Source of the DNA: K23-9 sp049680365
Lineage (GTDB): Bacteria > Planctomycetota > Planctomycetia > Pirellulales > Pirellulaceae
Assembly: GCA_049680365.1 (NCBI GenBank)
Contig: JBAUHQ010000392.1
Coordinates: forward strand, 1 to 39,729
Reading direction: 5' to 3'
DNA length: 39,729 nucleotides
Below the pieces are notes generated by a model. The model made no database searches. It saw only the letters and a program-made list of their open reading frames with translations, and had not been told where the DNA came from. Shown piece after piece: positions 16,468 through 25,262 of this stretch. Made by a program: the position numbers and the translations under genes. Each line of letters starts with the position of its first letter. Position 1 is the first letter of the stretch.

Positions 16468-19029
16468 CTACTCTTGGATCATTACATCACCAAGGTCAAT
16501 CGGTTCGCCAACCTCCACTTGCGATTTGGTCACGGTCACCTTGTAGTCGCTAACGCGAGGCCCTTGCCTGCTGCTAGATGCGGACATTGCGTATTGACCG
16601 GCAGGAATGTCATCGATGCGGAAGCTGCCGTCTTTATCAATCGTGGCATAGAAACTGACGCTCCCGTCGCGAATCTCCTCCGCCCTGGTTCGTTTGATCA
16701 CCCAGGTCTTTCCTGCGGGCGTCTCTATCCAATCCGCCCACCATTTGCGATAGGCGTCCCGATCGTCGCCTACTTCTTTGGGAATCTCGGGTTGCTTGGG
16801 CATATCAATGTCGACCTCCACACGAATGGAACCCTGCTTCCAATCAATTTTTTCTTTGTAGTTCGCTGGCGGGACTAATTTGCCGTAAACCGCAACGCCA
16901 GTACCACCCAATTGCACTTCTGAATTTTCGCCACTGACCGCCACGAACGGTTTGATCGGCGTGGAAGCTACTTCGGTCGCCCCGTCACGAACCATCCTGA
17001 CAATCTCTCGGCGCACCGACGTTCGCCCAGCCGGAATACGCTCAAAGCGGAACCGTCCATCCTGCTGAGCGACGGTATCGAAATGACACATAATATGCGG
17101 TGCCGTGCTCCCGTACTCGTGAATCTGATCGTTGTATGCGTCGATAGTCAGATTGGCTCCGACGTCATCGCCGATTCGGTAGACACCCGAAACCGTCGCC
17201 CAAGGAGTCAATGTAATCGGACCAAGTTCTTCTGCAGGCTTCGCTTTGATGTGTGCATAACCTTGGTCCTCCAACACGACGATCTGATAAGCCCCCACCT
17301 CGGGCGAAAACCGAAATCGGCCTTCATCATCGGTAATGGTTTGCTTGGCGTTGTAAGTGGAACTGCTTTTGACGCGGCCATTTTGAATGGTGATTTGCGT
17401 TCCTGCCGTTCCCAGCACGACCTCCGCTCCGACAACATTTTCACCTGTTGCCGATTGCACGATCGTACTGATGTCCACACCACGTTCCAATTTAAAATGG
17501 ATCGTCACGTTACCTTCGTCGCTCTGGATCTCGCGCGACACTTGCGGCAGATAGCCTTCCACATCGACTCGCACCAAATGTGCTTCGTAGGCATACTCGA
17601 GATGCCGAAATCGGTAGCGGCCATCCTTTGCCTTGAATGCCTTGTCATTGATCCAGTCGATTTCGTCGTCAGCACTACCGCGAATACCAGGTACGACACG
17701 AAACTCCGGAATCAACTTTTTCGTCTCCGCGTCGATCACCAAACCCGATACGACCAAATACGGGGGCGGTTGAAAAATGTATTCTTCTTCTCGCGGCAGA
17801 AGTTCCTGCTCCGACATTTGCATGCCATCGGGATGACAAATATCTGCTTTGAATCCGTCTGTCGGCGCTTCATTCCACTCCCAGACACCATTGGCATCCG
17901 TGTATTGATTTACGTGATCAAACTCGAAGTATTCGAATCGTCCGGGTCGCCATTCCTGAAAGAATATCCGCGACCGTGGCAGCCCGTTTCCTTCGTCATC
18001 GACGACGCGAATCTTCACATGACCACCAGGCTTCATCTGAAAGTTGACCGGTTTCATATCTTCCTCGACCAGCACTTCCACCATGTCGACGGCTTTCCCA
18101 GCAGCCGATGCGACGACGCGAGCTCGTCTGGCTTCACAACCTTTCAGGGTGTAGTTTCCGTCCGCGTTTGTCATCGCGGTGCGGATGTCGTTCATGAACT
18201 TGGTTCGCACCAGCGCCCTTTCGATCGGCTTGCCATCAGCATCCGTGATCGTTCCCGATATCGTCAGTCCGGCCGGAAGAACGATCTTGGCAGTGGGTTG
18301 GTCGCCCGTTTTCAAAGCAAACTTGTCGCGAGAAAGACGCAGTCGGTGCGGGCGATAATCCTTGTGGCTGACTTCCACAAAAACATCGGCCTGCGAATCG
18401 GGCACATTGTCGAACTGCCATCGGCCTTGCTCGTCCGTAAAGATCCGCGTTCCAATACCAAGTCGGCGAGTTTGGTCCGGTGGTTTGCGATAGGTAATGC
18501 TTGGACCGACTTCAACGCCACTGACTGGCTGGTCGTTTTCGTCAACCACGACTCCGCCAGCCAACCAAGCTCGTTCTACTTCCGCTTTGAATACTCGTGG
18601 AATCTCATCGCCCGTTTTCGATCGATTCCACTCGGCCAGGTAAGGACCGAATCCTGGAACCGAAAATTTGATGGAAAGCGCATTGGTGTTTGGGGGCATA
18701 TTGAACCCAATTTGCCCGCTGGCATCCGTCGTGACAGAAAAGCCAGAGCGAGCTTCACGGACCAATTCACCCGGCGCAATGGTCAGATCGTCCGGCTTTG
18801 GGCTCATCTGTATTTGAAGCGTCTGTTTGCTTACGGCGATACCCTGCGTATCAACCATTCGCAAAAAGAACCGTTCCGGATCTGCCTCAGGAAGTACAGG
18901 CGATGGTGTTTTCGCCTGGCTGTTTGGATCAATTTCCTGCGGCGCGGCAGTCAACGATGGCGCTGCGAAGGCTACGAGTGCAACGCATAAGAGAACGCGA
19001 ACTACTTGAGACGTTGAGAGCTTACGCAT
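16468..19029 (-). CDS. Large secreted protein with carboxypeptidase-regulatory-like repeats (853 aa)
   Basis: The start is the ATG at 19029, with AAGGTGG about 6 bases upstream. Residues 1-28 form a signal peptide (MRKLSTSQVVRVLLCVALVA, ending SLTAA). Several Ig-like beta-sandwich repeats of the CarboxypepD_reg type follow. They are recognised by patterns such as TISGTITDADGKPIERALVRT with NADGNYTLKGC, and VSGLVIDAETKKLIPEFRV with KDGRYRFRHLEY. Another copy is GGVVVDENDQPVSGVEV with DEQGRWQFDNVPDS. These modules are structural or binding units of cell-surface proteins. No protease catalytic site is visible. The open frame continues upstream to 19491, but that part lies antisense to mog and is not used. 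The function is unknown. Confidence 0.85.
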   Translation of the reverse strand: MRKLSTSQVVRVLLCVALVAFAAPSLTAAPQEIDPNSQAKTPSPVLPEADPERFFLRMVDTQGIAVSKQTLQIQMSPKPDDLTIAPGELVREARSGFSVTTDASGQIGFNMPPNTNALSIKFSVPGFGPYLAEWNRSKTGDEIPRVFKAEVERAWLAGGVVVDENDQPVSGVEVGPSITYRKPPDQTRRLGIGTRIFTDEQGRWQFDNVPDSQADVFVEVSHKDYRPHRLRLSRDKFALKTGDQPTAKIVLPAGLTISGTITDADGKPIERALVRTKFMNDIRTAMTNADGNYTLKGCEARRARVVASAAGKAVDMVEVLVEEDMKPVNFQMKPGGHVKIRVVDDEGNGLPRSRIFFQEWRPGRFEYFEFDHVNQYTDANGVWEWNEAPTDGFKADICHPDGMQMSEQELLPREEEYIFQPPPYLVVSGLVIDAETKKLIPEFRVVPGIRGSADDEIDWINDKAFKAKDGRYRFRHLEYAYEAHLVRVDVEGYLPQVSREIQSDEGNVTIHFKLERGVDISTIVQSATGENVVGAEVVLGTAGTQITIQNGRVKSSSTYNAKQTITDDEGRFRFSPEVGAYQIVVLEDQGYAHIKAKPAEELGPITLTPWATVSGVYRIGDDVGANLTIDAYNDQIHEYGSTAPHIMCHFDTVAQQDGRFRFERIPAGRTSVRREIVRMVRDGATEVASTPIKPFVAVSGENSEVQLGGTGVAVYGKLVPPANYKEKIDWKQGSIRVEVDIDMPKQPEIPKEVGDDRDAYRKWWADWIETPAGKTWVIKRTRAEEIRDGSVSFYATIDKDGSFRIDDIPAGQYAMSASSSRQGPRVSDYKVTVTKSQVEVGEPIDLGDVMIQE

Positions 19030-19089
19030 CTTTGCCACCTTGGAACTTGAATTGTCATCGAGTCCATTATGGGGCAAATTGAATGAGGA

Positions 19090-19113
19090 ATGTCGCACGA
19101 TTCTTCGAATCGT
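19090..19113. repeat. Palindromic intergenic element, copy 1
   Basis: This is a 24-base motif made of ATGTCGC followed by a hairpin, ACGATTC-TTC-GAATCGT (19097-19113). A second copy at 38576-38599 differs at a single base. Both lie in divergent intergenic regions, between a minus-strand gene on the left and a plus-strand gene on the right. It could be a regulator-binding site or a dispersed repeat. Confidence 0.6.
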
Positions 19114-19153
19114 CAGCGTACAAAATCGCAAGCACCCAACAGCGGACCAAGTA

Positions 19154-19687
19154 GTGAGCAACGCAAAGATTGGCATCGTCACCGTATCTGACCGCGCCAG
19201 CCGTGGCGAATACGATGACTTGGGCGGCCCCACGATTGAGAGGTACCTACAAGAAGTCTTGACCAGCCAGTGGCAACGCGTTGCTCGAGTGATTGCCGAT
19301 GACGCGGCACTGATCGAGCAAACGTTGATCGAACTCTGTGACGACGAATCCTGCTGCCTGGTGATCACGACTGGCGGAACGGGACCATCCAAACGCGACG
19401 TGACGCCGGAAGCGACCGAAGCGGTTTGTGATCGGATGATGCCCGGCTTTGGTGAATTGATGCGACAAGTTTCCTTGGCGAAGGTCCCCACGGCAATCCT
19501 GTCACGTCAGACAGCCGGACTACGTGGTGATTCGTTGATCGTCAACTTACCCGGCAAGCCTAAAGCGATTGCCGAATGCTTGGACGCTGTCTTTCCAGCG
19601 ATTCCATACTGCATCGATTTGATGAACGGGCCACGTTTGGAAACCAACGAACAACGATTGGTTGCCTTTCGCCCCAAAAGCAAGTGA
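19154..19687 (+). CDS. mog: Molybdopterin adenylyltransferase (MogA/MoaB family)
   Basis: The enzyme adenylylates molybdopterin before metal insertion in molybdenum cofactor synthesis. Family motifs are IGIVTVSDRASRGEYDDLGG at the N-terminus, VITTGGTGPSKRDVTPEAT (nucleotide and molybdopterin site) and LRGDSLIVNLPGKPKAI near the C-terminus. The chosen start is the GTG at 19154, giving MSNAKIGIVTVSDR and 177 aa, close to the family. A TTG at 19040 would add 38 residues unlike the family and would cross the palindromic element. It is divergent from the secreted-protein gene. No other moa or moe gene is present. Confidence 0.9.
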   Translation: MSNAKIGIVTVSDRASRGEYDDLGGPTIERYLQEVLTSQWQRVARVIADDAALIEQTLIELCDDESCCLVITTGGTGPSKRDVTPEATEAVCDRMMPGFGELMRQVSLAKVPTAILSRQTAGLRGDSLIVNLPGKPKAIAECLDAVFPAIPYCIDLMNGPRLETNEQRLVAFRPKSK

Positions 19688-19711
19688 GAACACGGGCCAA
19701 GTGGCAACGCT

Positions 19712-19717
19712 TATAAT
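19712..19717 (+). promoter_or_regulatory. Possible -10 box before the Gfo/Idh gene
   Basis: TATAAT at 19712-19717 is 48 bases before the ATG at 19766. No good -35 hexamer is seen 16-18 bases upstream, so this is a weak candidate only. Confidence 0.3.
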
Positions 19718-19765
19718 AGGTAGCTCGCATCGCAATTGCCGATTACTCACAACAGGCCACTCTCC

Positions 19766-21118
19766 ATGAATCCACTGGGTTCCATCGATCGCCGTCGTTT
19801 CCTTGCATCATCAACGGTCGCTTGCCTGGCGACTGCAACTGCCACGTCGCCTACCAAAGCCGTTGCTGCAACTGACCGATTGAAAGTCGGATTCATTGGC
19901 GTTGGCGGACGCGGCGGGGCCAACTTGAAAGCGATGGAAGCAACCGGCATGGTGGATGTCGTCGCTGCTTGTGACGTCGATACTCGCTATGTCGACAATC
20001 TGGCAACGCGTCATCCTAACGTGGCGAAATTCCAAGATTTCCGAAAGATGTACGATGCCGTTGGAAAAGACTTGGACGCGGTTGTCGTCAGCACCACCGA
20101 ACATACGCACGCTTACGCCACGATGCCAGCGTTACAACTTGGCAAACACGTCTACTGCGAAAAACCGCTCGCCTACAATGTCTATGAAACGCGGCGAGTC
20201 ACGGAAGCAGCGGCGGCAGCAGGCGTCGTCACTCAGATGGGTACTCAGATTCACGCGGACGAAAACTACCACCGCGTGGTCGAACTCATTCAATCCGGCG
20301 CAATCGGTCCTGTTAGCGAAGCCCATGTGTGGGTTGGTCGCGCGTGGGGACTGCAAAGCGAAGCCGATGCGAAAGCGAACAAAGATCGTCTCTTCGTCGA
20401 TGCGCGCCCGACCGAAGCGATGACGCCGCCGGAGAACATCGATTGGGATTTGTGGCTCGGGCCTGCTCCTGAACGTCCATTTCACAACGTGTATTTCCCT
20501 GGCCCCAACTGGTACCGATGGTGGGATTTCGGTAATGGCACCATGTCCGATTTGGGCAGCCACTGGAATGACTTGCCCTATTGGGCCTTGCAGTTGGACG
20601 CTCCGCAAACAGTCGAATCGTTCGGTCCACCGCCGCATCCCGAAATAGCACCGGCATCAATGTCGGCTGTCTACGAATACGGCCCCCGCAAGAACTTGCC
20701 GGCCGTCAAACTGACGTGGCACCAAGGATCACACAAACCCGACGTTTGGAAACAAGGTGGAATTCCGCAGTGGGACAGTGGCGTGTTGTTTATCGGCACC
20801 AAAGGAATGTTGCTGTCGGACTATCGGAAACATGTGTTGTTACCCGAGGACAAATTTCAGTCGTTTGTGCCGCCTGAAAAATTCATTCCCGATTCGCCAG
20901 GTCATCACGCACAGTGGGTGATGGCGTGTCGTGGGGAAGGAACCACCGCCAGCCCGTTCAGCTACGCTGGGCCGCTGACCGAAGCAAACCACTTGGGTAA
21001 CGTCGCTTATCGTGTCGGCAAAAAGATCGCTTGGGACGCCAAGAACATGAAGTGTGTCGGATGCCCCGAAGCAGATCCGTTCCTGCGTCGCGAACCACGC
21101 GAAGGCTGGACGCTGTAA
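19766..21118 (+). CDS. Gfo/Idh/MocA-family oxidoreductase, Tat-exported
   Basis: This is an NAD(P)-dependent oxidoreductase of the glucose-fructose oxidoreductase group. The N-terminus has a twin-arginine signal (DRRRFLASSTVACLATATAT). A Rossmann motif, VGFIGVGGRGGANL, follows at about residue 43. YCEKPLAYNVYETRRV contains the conserved E-K-P of the family. The C-terminal half is the alpha/beta substrate domain (WDFGNGTMSDLGSHWNDLPY). The Tat signal suggests folding with cofactor before export, as in Zymomonas Gfo; many planctomycetes carry such proteins. The start is the ATG at 19766; an upstream TTG at 19736 would bury the Tat motif. The substrate is probably a sugar or cyclitol but cannot be named. 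Confidence 0.92.
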   Translation: MNPLGSIDRRRFLASSTVACLATATATSPTKAVAATDRLKVGFIGVGGRGGANLKAMEATGMVDVVAACDVDTRYVDNLATRHPNVAKFQDFRKMYDAVGKDLDAVVVSTTEHTHAYATMPALQLGKHVYCEKPLAYNVYETRRVTEAAAAAGVVTQMGTQIHADENYHRVVELIQSGAIGPVSEAHVWVGRAWGLQSEADAKANKDRLFVDARPTEAMTPPENIDWDLWLGPAPERPFHNVYFPGPNWYRWWDFGNGTMSDLGSHWNDLPYWALQLDAPQTVESFGPPPHPEIAPASMSAVYEYGPRKNLPAVKLTWHQGSHKPDVWKQGGIPQWDSGVLFIGTKGMLLSDYRKHVLLPEDKFQSFVPPEKFIPDSPGHHAQWVMACRGEGTTASPFSYAGPLTEANHLGNVAYRVGKKIAWDAKNMKCVGCPEADPFLRREPREGWTL

Positions 21119-21307
21119 GCCCGTCTGCAGAGAAATTCGTCCGAACGCGAAAAACAGCCGTCAACAACGGCATAAATCGGACCTCGCTTGCCTCGGTGTA
21201 GGCCTGCGCGTACCATTCCCGTTCGTACACAAATCATACGCCGAAAGTCGATGCGAGTGCATCACGGCGATCGAAGTCTCCAACTCGTTTTCAACAACGG
21301 AATTGCA

Positions 21308-21973
21308 ATGCGAAGTTCGCGAATTTTTGTTTTTGCTTCAGCTCTGGGTTTCCTTTTGGCCAACACTGGATTGATGGTTCAAAACGCTGCCGCGCAAACA
21401 TCTGCTGACGCCAAAGTGACTCACAAGGTCTTCTTTGACATCGAGATCAATGAAGAACCAGCCGGTCGCATCGTGATGGGCCTGTTCGGCGACGATGTCC
21501 CCAAGACTGCCGAAAACTTTCGCGCTCTGTGCGAAGGTGTCAAAGGTAAAGGTCTGTTCAAAAAAGAAATGGGATACGAAGGCAGTATTTTTCACCGCGT
21601 CATCCCCGGCTTCATGTTGCAAGGCGGTGACTTCACCAACGGCAACGGCACAGGCGGACTGAGTATTTACGGCGAGAAGTTCCCCGATGAGAACTTTAAG
21701 TTTCGTCATGACTCGCTGGGTCTGCTGAGCATGGCAAACTCAGGTCCCAATACCAATGGCTCGCAGTTCTTTATCACCACGTCGACACCAAGTCACTTGG
21801 ATGGCAAGCACGTTGTCTTTGGCCGAGTGATCGAAGGCATGGAGGTGGTCAAACGGATCGAATCCCTTGGATCGAAACTGGGGGCAACACGATTGCCAAT
21901 CCGTATCGCAAAGTCCGGTGAACTGAAAGAAGAAGCAAAAGAAGCAGAAGCAGAAGAGGCTGCTGCAAAGTAG
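21308..21973 (+). CDS. Cyclophilin-type peptidyl-prolyl isomerase, exported
   Basis: The enzyme catalyses cis-trans isomerisation of X-Pro bonds to help proteins fold outside the cytoplasm. Residues 1-30 are a signal peptide (MRSSRIFVFASALGFLLANT, ending NAAAQ). The cyclophilin core covers about residues 36-208. FHRVIPGFMLQGGDFTNGNG carries the catalytic Arg, and MANSGPNTNGSQFFITT and LDGKHVVFGRVIEGMEVV are conserved. The position of the cyclosporin-binding Trp of eukaryotic cyclophilins is His (SHLDGKH). The C-terminus is a Glu/Ala-rich tail (EEAKEAEAEEAAAK). The start is the ATG at 21308; upstream in-frame starts would put about 40 polar residues before the signal peptide. A strong terminator follows. 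Confidence 0.94.
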   Translation: MRSSRIFVFASALGFLLANTGLMVQNAAAQTSADAKVTHKVFFDIEINEEPAGRIVMGLFGDDVPKTAENFRALCEGVKGKGLFKKEMGYEGSIFHRVIPGFMLQGGDFTNGNGTGGLSIYGEKFPDENFKFRHDSLGLLSMANSGPNTNGSQFFITTSTPSHLDGKHVVFGRVIEGMEVVKRIESLGSKLGATRLPIRIAKSGELKEEAKEAEAEEAAAK

Positions 21974-22001
21974 TTTGCAATCACGACCGACAAAACAACT
22001 C

Positions 22002-22033
22002 AGGCCAGCGCGGTTCGCGCTGGCCTGTTTTTT
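22002..22033 (+). terminator. Rho-independent terminator after the cyclophilin gene
   Basis: A perfect 10-bp GC-rich stem, AGGCCAGCGC (22002-22011) and GCGCTGGCCT (22017-22026), with a 5-base loop is followed by GTTTTTT. It lies 28 bases after the stop, between convergent genes. It may also act weakly for the TolC-like gene on the other strand. Confidence 0.9.
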
Positions 22034-22057
22034 GCACTCACCGTTTCCTCAATGGAA

Positions 22058-24202
22058 CTATCGCTCGATAGTGATATTCGGACGTGCCACGCGTACCGGC
22101 GCAAATTCGGTTTTCGTTTGTGGCTTCGTTACCGGCGGAGCTTTGGTGACTTCATGAGTGCTAATAGGTTGACGAACCTCGAACTGGGGTTCGGCTTCAA
22201 GCACTTGATTCCTTACTGGCTCCTGAGGCAATTCTTGATCGACGGCGGGTATATCCGAGACCGACGTTTCGATTCCCGTATCCATCTGCAATAGAGATCC
22301 GTTCGCGTGCCGCAAGTTGATCAACGACAAACTGTATGTCAGTTGTGCTTGGGCTAACTCCTGTTCGGACAAGGCAACCCGCTCTTGCGATTGCAACAGC
22401 GCCTCTAATGCCAAGCCTGCGTTATTGTCGCGGCCGCCCAGTGATTTCCAGCGGATTTCCAGCGTCTCAGCTTCTGCCTCAGCAGCGTGCCGAGCGCGGT
22501 TCTTGGCTGACAGTTCTTGGTAGGACGTATTGACTTCGCGAACCGCCACTTCGACCTCCGCACGCACCAACTCTAGGGTTGCTCGGTAACGTTCGCCCAA
22601 CTGCACACGTTCTAAGTGTCGCCGGCGAACATTAGCCGAAGCCGCGCGACGCCCAACAGGCAATTCCCATTCAACCCCGGCGCTGTAGCTAGGAGCACCG
22701 TCACGGAATTGATCCAACCAAGCGTCGCCGACGCGTGAGTCACCTTGGAGCCCGGCAAGATAAGTGTTTGTCACTAAATTCAATACCGGCAACATTTCGT
22801 GTTGCGCCATGCTTTGGCGGACACATGCAGCGCGAATTTCTTTCAGTGCGCCGCGAATCTCCGGACGGTTACGCATCGCAATCGAAAATTCGTCATAAAG
22901 AACGGGTTGAACCTGATGCAAAACCGGATGGTCGATCGGCAGGATCTCCGTTGTGTCAGATAAATAGGGTGCATTGATCAAGGCACGGAGCCGGGTCTCT
23001 GCATTGCTGACAGCAGCTTTGGCTCGAATCAAGTCACTGCGGCGTGATTCCAAGGCAGCGGTTGCCTGTATCAACTGCGTTCGCTGGGCGTCGACGGCCT
23101 GACGCTGCGTCAAATGATCGACGTTGACCTGGGTTTTCAAATACAAGCTGATTTTCTGAGCAAGCTTGGCTCGCTCCAAATACAACGACCAATAGCCACG
23201 AGCGACTTCCAGCAGGTGTTGTTGAAGCTGACGTTGGTATTCGTCTTGCGCACGACGAACGTCAATCTTGGCCAGCAAGATCAAGCTGGTGTTGTAAGCC
23301 TCCCCGCGTCCTCGCATCAACGGTTGCGTGTAACCGAGCACCAATCGAGCAGTGCCCTGGTCGTTGGGTACAAAGAACTGCGAGTTTGTGTTCTGGTGTC
23401 CTAAGCGTTGATAAGTTTCCAACATGCCGCCGTTGGTCAACTTTTTACGACCGCCGACGTTGAACAGAAAGTTGTGGTCGTTGAATCGGTCGCCATTGCC
23501 ACCGACGGTCAACGAGCTACCCACCGGTTCGTTGATGTCGTTCCATGTCGCATCCAAGAACTGAGTCCAATCGAAGGCGGACGCCGCTTGAGTGACTGCT
23601 GTTTCGCGAATCTGAGGCGTCTTCTGATAGACCTGAATTTGGGCGGAGTTCTCCAATGTCATACGAATCAAATCGTTGACGCCCGCTGGCACCGCACGGT
23701 GTTCCGGATTCATCTGCTTCTCCGCATGCGCACGCCACCACGGCGAATCAAGCTCTTCGATTTCGTCGGGCTGTAGTGACGAATCGCTACTGATGGCCCC
23801 CAAGATTTCCGAAACGTCGAATTGCTGCGACATGTCTACGCTGGGGGCTTGGTTGCCGTGGCCTGTATCTTGTCGCCCGGAGTCTTGGGCAAGGTGACCA
23901 GACTCAACAACACTTAGCATTGATTGTTGACGAATTCCTGTACCAACGATCGAATCGCTTTCGATCATACCGCCCTTCATTGCGTTGCCATCGGCCAACG
24001 AGATGCGGCTGGCGATCATTGCGGAAGTCGTTTGGCTCAACTTGCCAACAATTGCCACTTCCGCAGTGTCATTTTCAAAAGCCAATCCGTCCTGAGCTTG
24101 CAACGAACTACAGTTCGCCGCGCAAAGTGTGGCAGCAAGCACAGTGGTGTAAATGATTGAATCGCCGATTGCATGGCGAAGAGCCGTCCTGGCGTTCTTC
24201 AT
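22058..24202 (-). CDS. TolC-like outer membrane efflux protein (714 aa)
   Basis: This is an outer-membrane channel of the TolC/OEP family, which forms the exit duct for tripartite efflux or type I secretion. The signal peptide covers about residues 1-37 (HAIGDSIIYTTVLAATLCAA, ending LQAQ). A low-complexity N-terminal region of about 120 residues follows. Two OEP repeats come next: one begins near PAGVNDLIRMTLENSAQIQV, and the second near YDEFSIAMRNRPEIRGALKE. Long coiled-coil helices are seen in QRTQLIQATAALESRRSDLI and VREVNTSYQELSAKNRARHA. At 714 aa it is clearly longer than typical TolC (about 470-500), because of N-terminal and C-terminal extensions. No membrane-fusion or inner-membrane pump gene is adjacent. 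Confidence 0.9.
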   Translation of the reverse strand: MKNARTALRHAIGDSIIYTTVLAATLCAANCSSLQAQDGLAFENDTAEVAIVGKLSQTTSAMIASRISLADGNAMKGGMIESDSIVGTGIRQQSMLSVVESGHLAQDSGRQDTGHGNQAPSVDMSQQFDVSEILGAISSDSSLQPDEIEELDSPWWRAHAEKQMNPEHRAVPAGVNDLIRMTLENSAQIQVYQKTPQIRETAVTQAASAFDWTQFLDATWNDINEPVGSSLTVGGNGDRFNDHNFLFNVGGRKKLTNGGMLETYQRLGHQNTNSQFFVPNDQGTARLVLGYTQPLMRGRGEAYNTSLILLAKIDVRRAQDEYQRQLQQHLLEVARGYWSLYLERAKLAQKISLYLKTQVNVDHLTQRQAVDAQRTQLIQATAALESRRSDLIRAKAAVSNAETRLRALINAPYLSDTTEILPIDHPVLHQVQPVLYDEFSIAMRNRPEIRGALKEIRAACVRQSMAQHEMLPVLNLVTNTYLAGLQGDSRVGDAWLDQFRDGAPSYSAGVEWELPVGRRAASANVRRRHLERVQLGERYRATLELVRAEVEVAVREVNTSYQELSAKNRARHAAEAEAETLEIRWKSLGGRDNNAGLALEALLQSQERVALSEQELAQAQLTYSLSLINLRHANGSLLQMDTGIETSVSDIPAVDQELPQEPVRNQVLEAEPQFEVRQPISTHEVTKAPPVTKPQTKTEFAPVRVARPNITIER

Positions 24203-24569
24203 GTGATCTTTTCTTGCTTTTCGATTGGGGCATTATCGAAAGTAGGTTCAACCCTGCCATCCGTGGCAAAAGTGATATCAGTACGAGAAAGAATATTCCG
24301 TACACCTCAACAGCATCGTCATATTCCGAATGCTCCTGCGGAGATGAACAACCACCTTGAAGATCCGGAGTTTGCCCTATGTTCGCCAAAAAGGAAATCG
24401 ACTCGCCAGCCGTTACAGCTTGCCATCGTTTGGCTGCTCAATCGTCACGGACGTCAAGGTCCACCCTCCAAGTGAAAGACGAGTGTCCCTCAAAGGAGCG
24501 GAGCAATGCATGCAAATCACGGATGTGTATCGCATTGTGGTAGCACAACACGTTGAACTGACGATTGCT
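24203..24569. other. Intergenic region between PilZ and TolC-like genes
   Basis: This 367-base stretch lies between two minus-strand genes. I found no gene with recognisable protein character on either strand. It probably holds the promoter of the TolC-like gene, but no confident -35/-10 pair is visible. Confidence 0.4.
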
Positions 24570-24986
24570 CTAAACGACAAGATTTCCGTCGAAATCGACA
24601 TCAGAATCCCAATTGGCGTTGTTCCAATTCACCAAAAACTTGCAGCCAACAAGCCAAAACGGACCAAGCTGCCGTTGGTGCATGACTTCTACGACCAAAC
24701 TAGCGCGCTGGCAGTTGGTGAAAACAAGGCGCAGCCATTGAGAAGAGATAGGCTGAGTCAGAAAGAAGCCGCATCCAGAGACGCTGACATCACGACTGAG
24801 TGCGGGGATGATTTCACCTTCGGGGCAAAAACCCTCGTCCAAGCCTTGAACCTCAATGGGTTGAAAGACTTGGTAGCGTTCTGATATTCGCTGTTCTTTT
24901 ACTTCTGGCGGCTCGACATGCGCGAAGATCTTTCCAATAACATCGAAAGTTGTTTCGGGATTCGGCAGCAGTACGATTGGATTCAT
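24570..24986 (-). CDS. PilZ domain protein (c-di-GMP binding)
   Basis: PilZ domains bind the second messenger cyclic di-GMP. Both signature elements are present: R-x-x-x-R as RISER (about residues 33-37) and D-x-S-x-x-G as DVSVSG (about residues 65-70). They are followed by CGFFLTQPI and a beta-barrel-like remainder ending VGCKFLVNWN. The protein is 138 aa from the ATG at 24986, which gives MNPIVLLPNPETTFDVIGKI. The frame is open further upstream to about 25133, but that part looks non-coding. No GGDEF or EAL protein is in the window. The target process (motility, adhesion or polysaccharide) is unknown. Confidence 0.82.
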   Translation of the reverse strand: MNPIVLLPNPETTFDVIGKIFAHVEPPEVKEQRISERYQVFQPIEVQGLDEGFCPEGEIIPALSRDVSVSGCGFFLTQPISSQWLRLVFTNCQRASLVVEVMHQRQLGPFWLVGCKFLVNWNNANWDSDVDFDGNLVV

Positions 24987-25143
24987 CCGTGTAGCCCCAG
25001 GCAGCGATTCAGGTGACGGATATTGCCATTCCACCCGTTGACTAAGTCTACCCCGCGCAACGCCCCGTGAATCACTAACGGGGAAAACCCTCGGGCCAAG
25101 TCGGTTAGGCATCCTGCTTGACCCATGCCGCAATACTAGCGTA

Positions 25144-25158
25144 GCTGGCGGCGCCAGC
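25144..25158. repeat. Short GC hairpin upstream of the PilZ gene
   Basis: GCTGGC-GGC-GCCAGC is a 6-bp perfect stem with a 3-base loop. It lies just before the 37-bp tandem repeat, in the region between the end of uvrA and the PilZ gene. It may contribute to the 3' end of the uvrA transcript. Confidence 0.4.
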
Positions 25159-25173
25159 CTTCAGGCGTCATGC

Positions 25174-25247
25174 GAAACCCCGAACTCTGGCGAGTCCGGC
25201 TACGATATTTGAAACCCCGAACTCTGGCGAGTCCGGCTACGATATTT
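25174..25247. repeat. Perfect 37-bp tandem duplication
   Basis: Two identical 37-base units run from 25174 to 25210 and from 25211 to 25247. Each begins GAAACCCCGAACTCTGGCGA and ends with CGATATTT. There is no spacer between them. The array lies 16 bases past the uvrA stop codon (which begins at 25263 on this strand). Its sequence character is like the intergenic elements of planctomycetes. Confidence 0.95.
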
Positions 25248-25262
25248 GCGACCAACGCCCGA

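Noticed and set aside
17083..18990. Long open frame on the plus strand (635 codons)
   Set aside because: It lies wholly antisense to the secreted protein gene, has no domain-like character, and is explained by codon bias of the real gene.
19030..19491. N-terminal extension of the secreted protein frame
   Set aside because: The frame stays open upstream of 19029, but this part is antisense to mog. The signal peptide and Shine-Dalgarno support the start at 19029.
24357..24884. Plus-strand frame of 175 codons
   Set aside because: It runs antisense to the PilZ gene, which has both c-di-GMP motifs, and has no recognisable features.
25174..25247. Direct repeats that might suggest a CRISPR array
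   Set aside because: The two 37-base units touch each other with no spacer, there are only two, and no cas gene is near.
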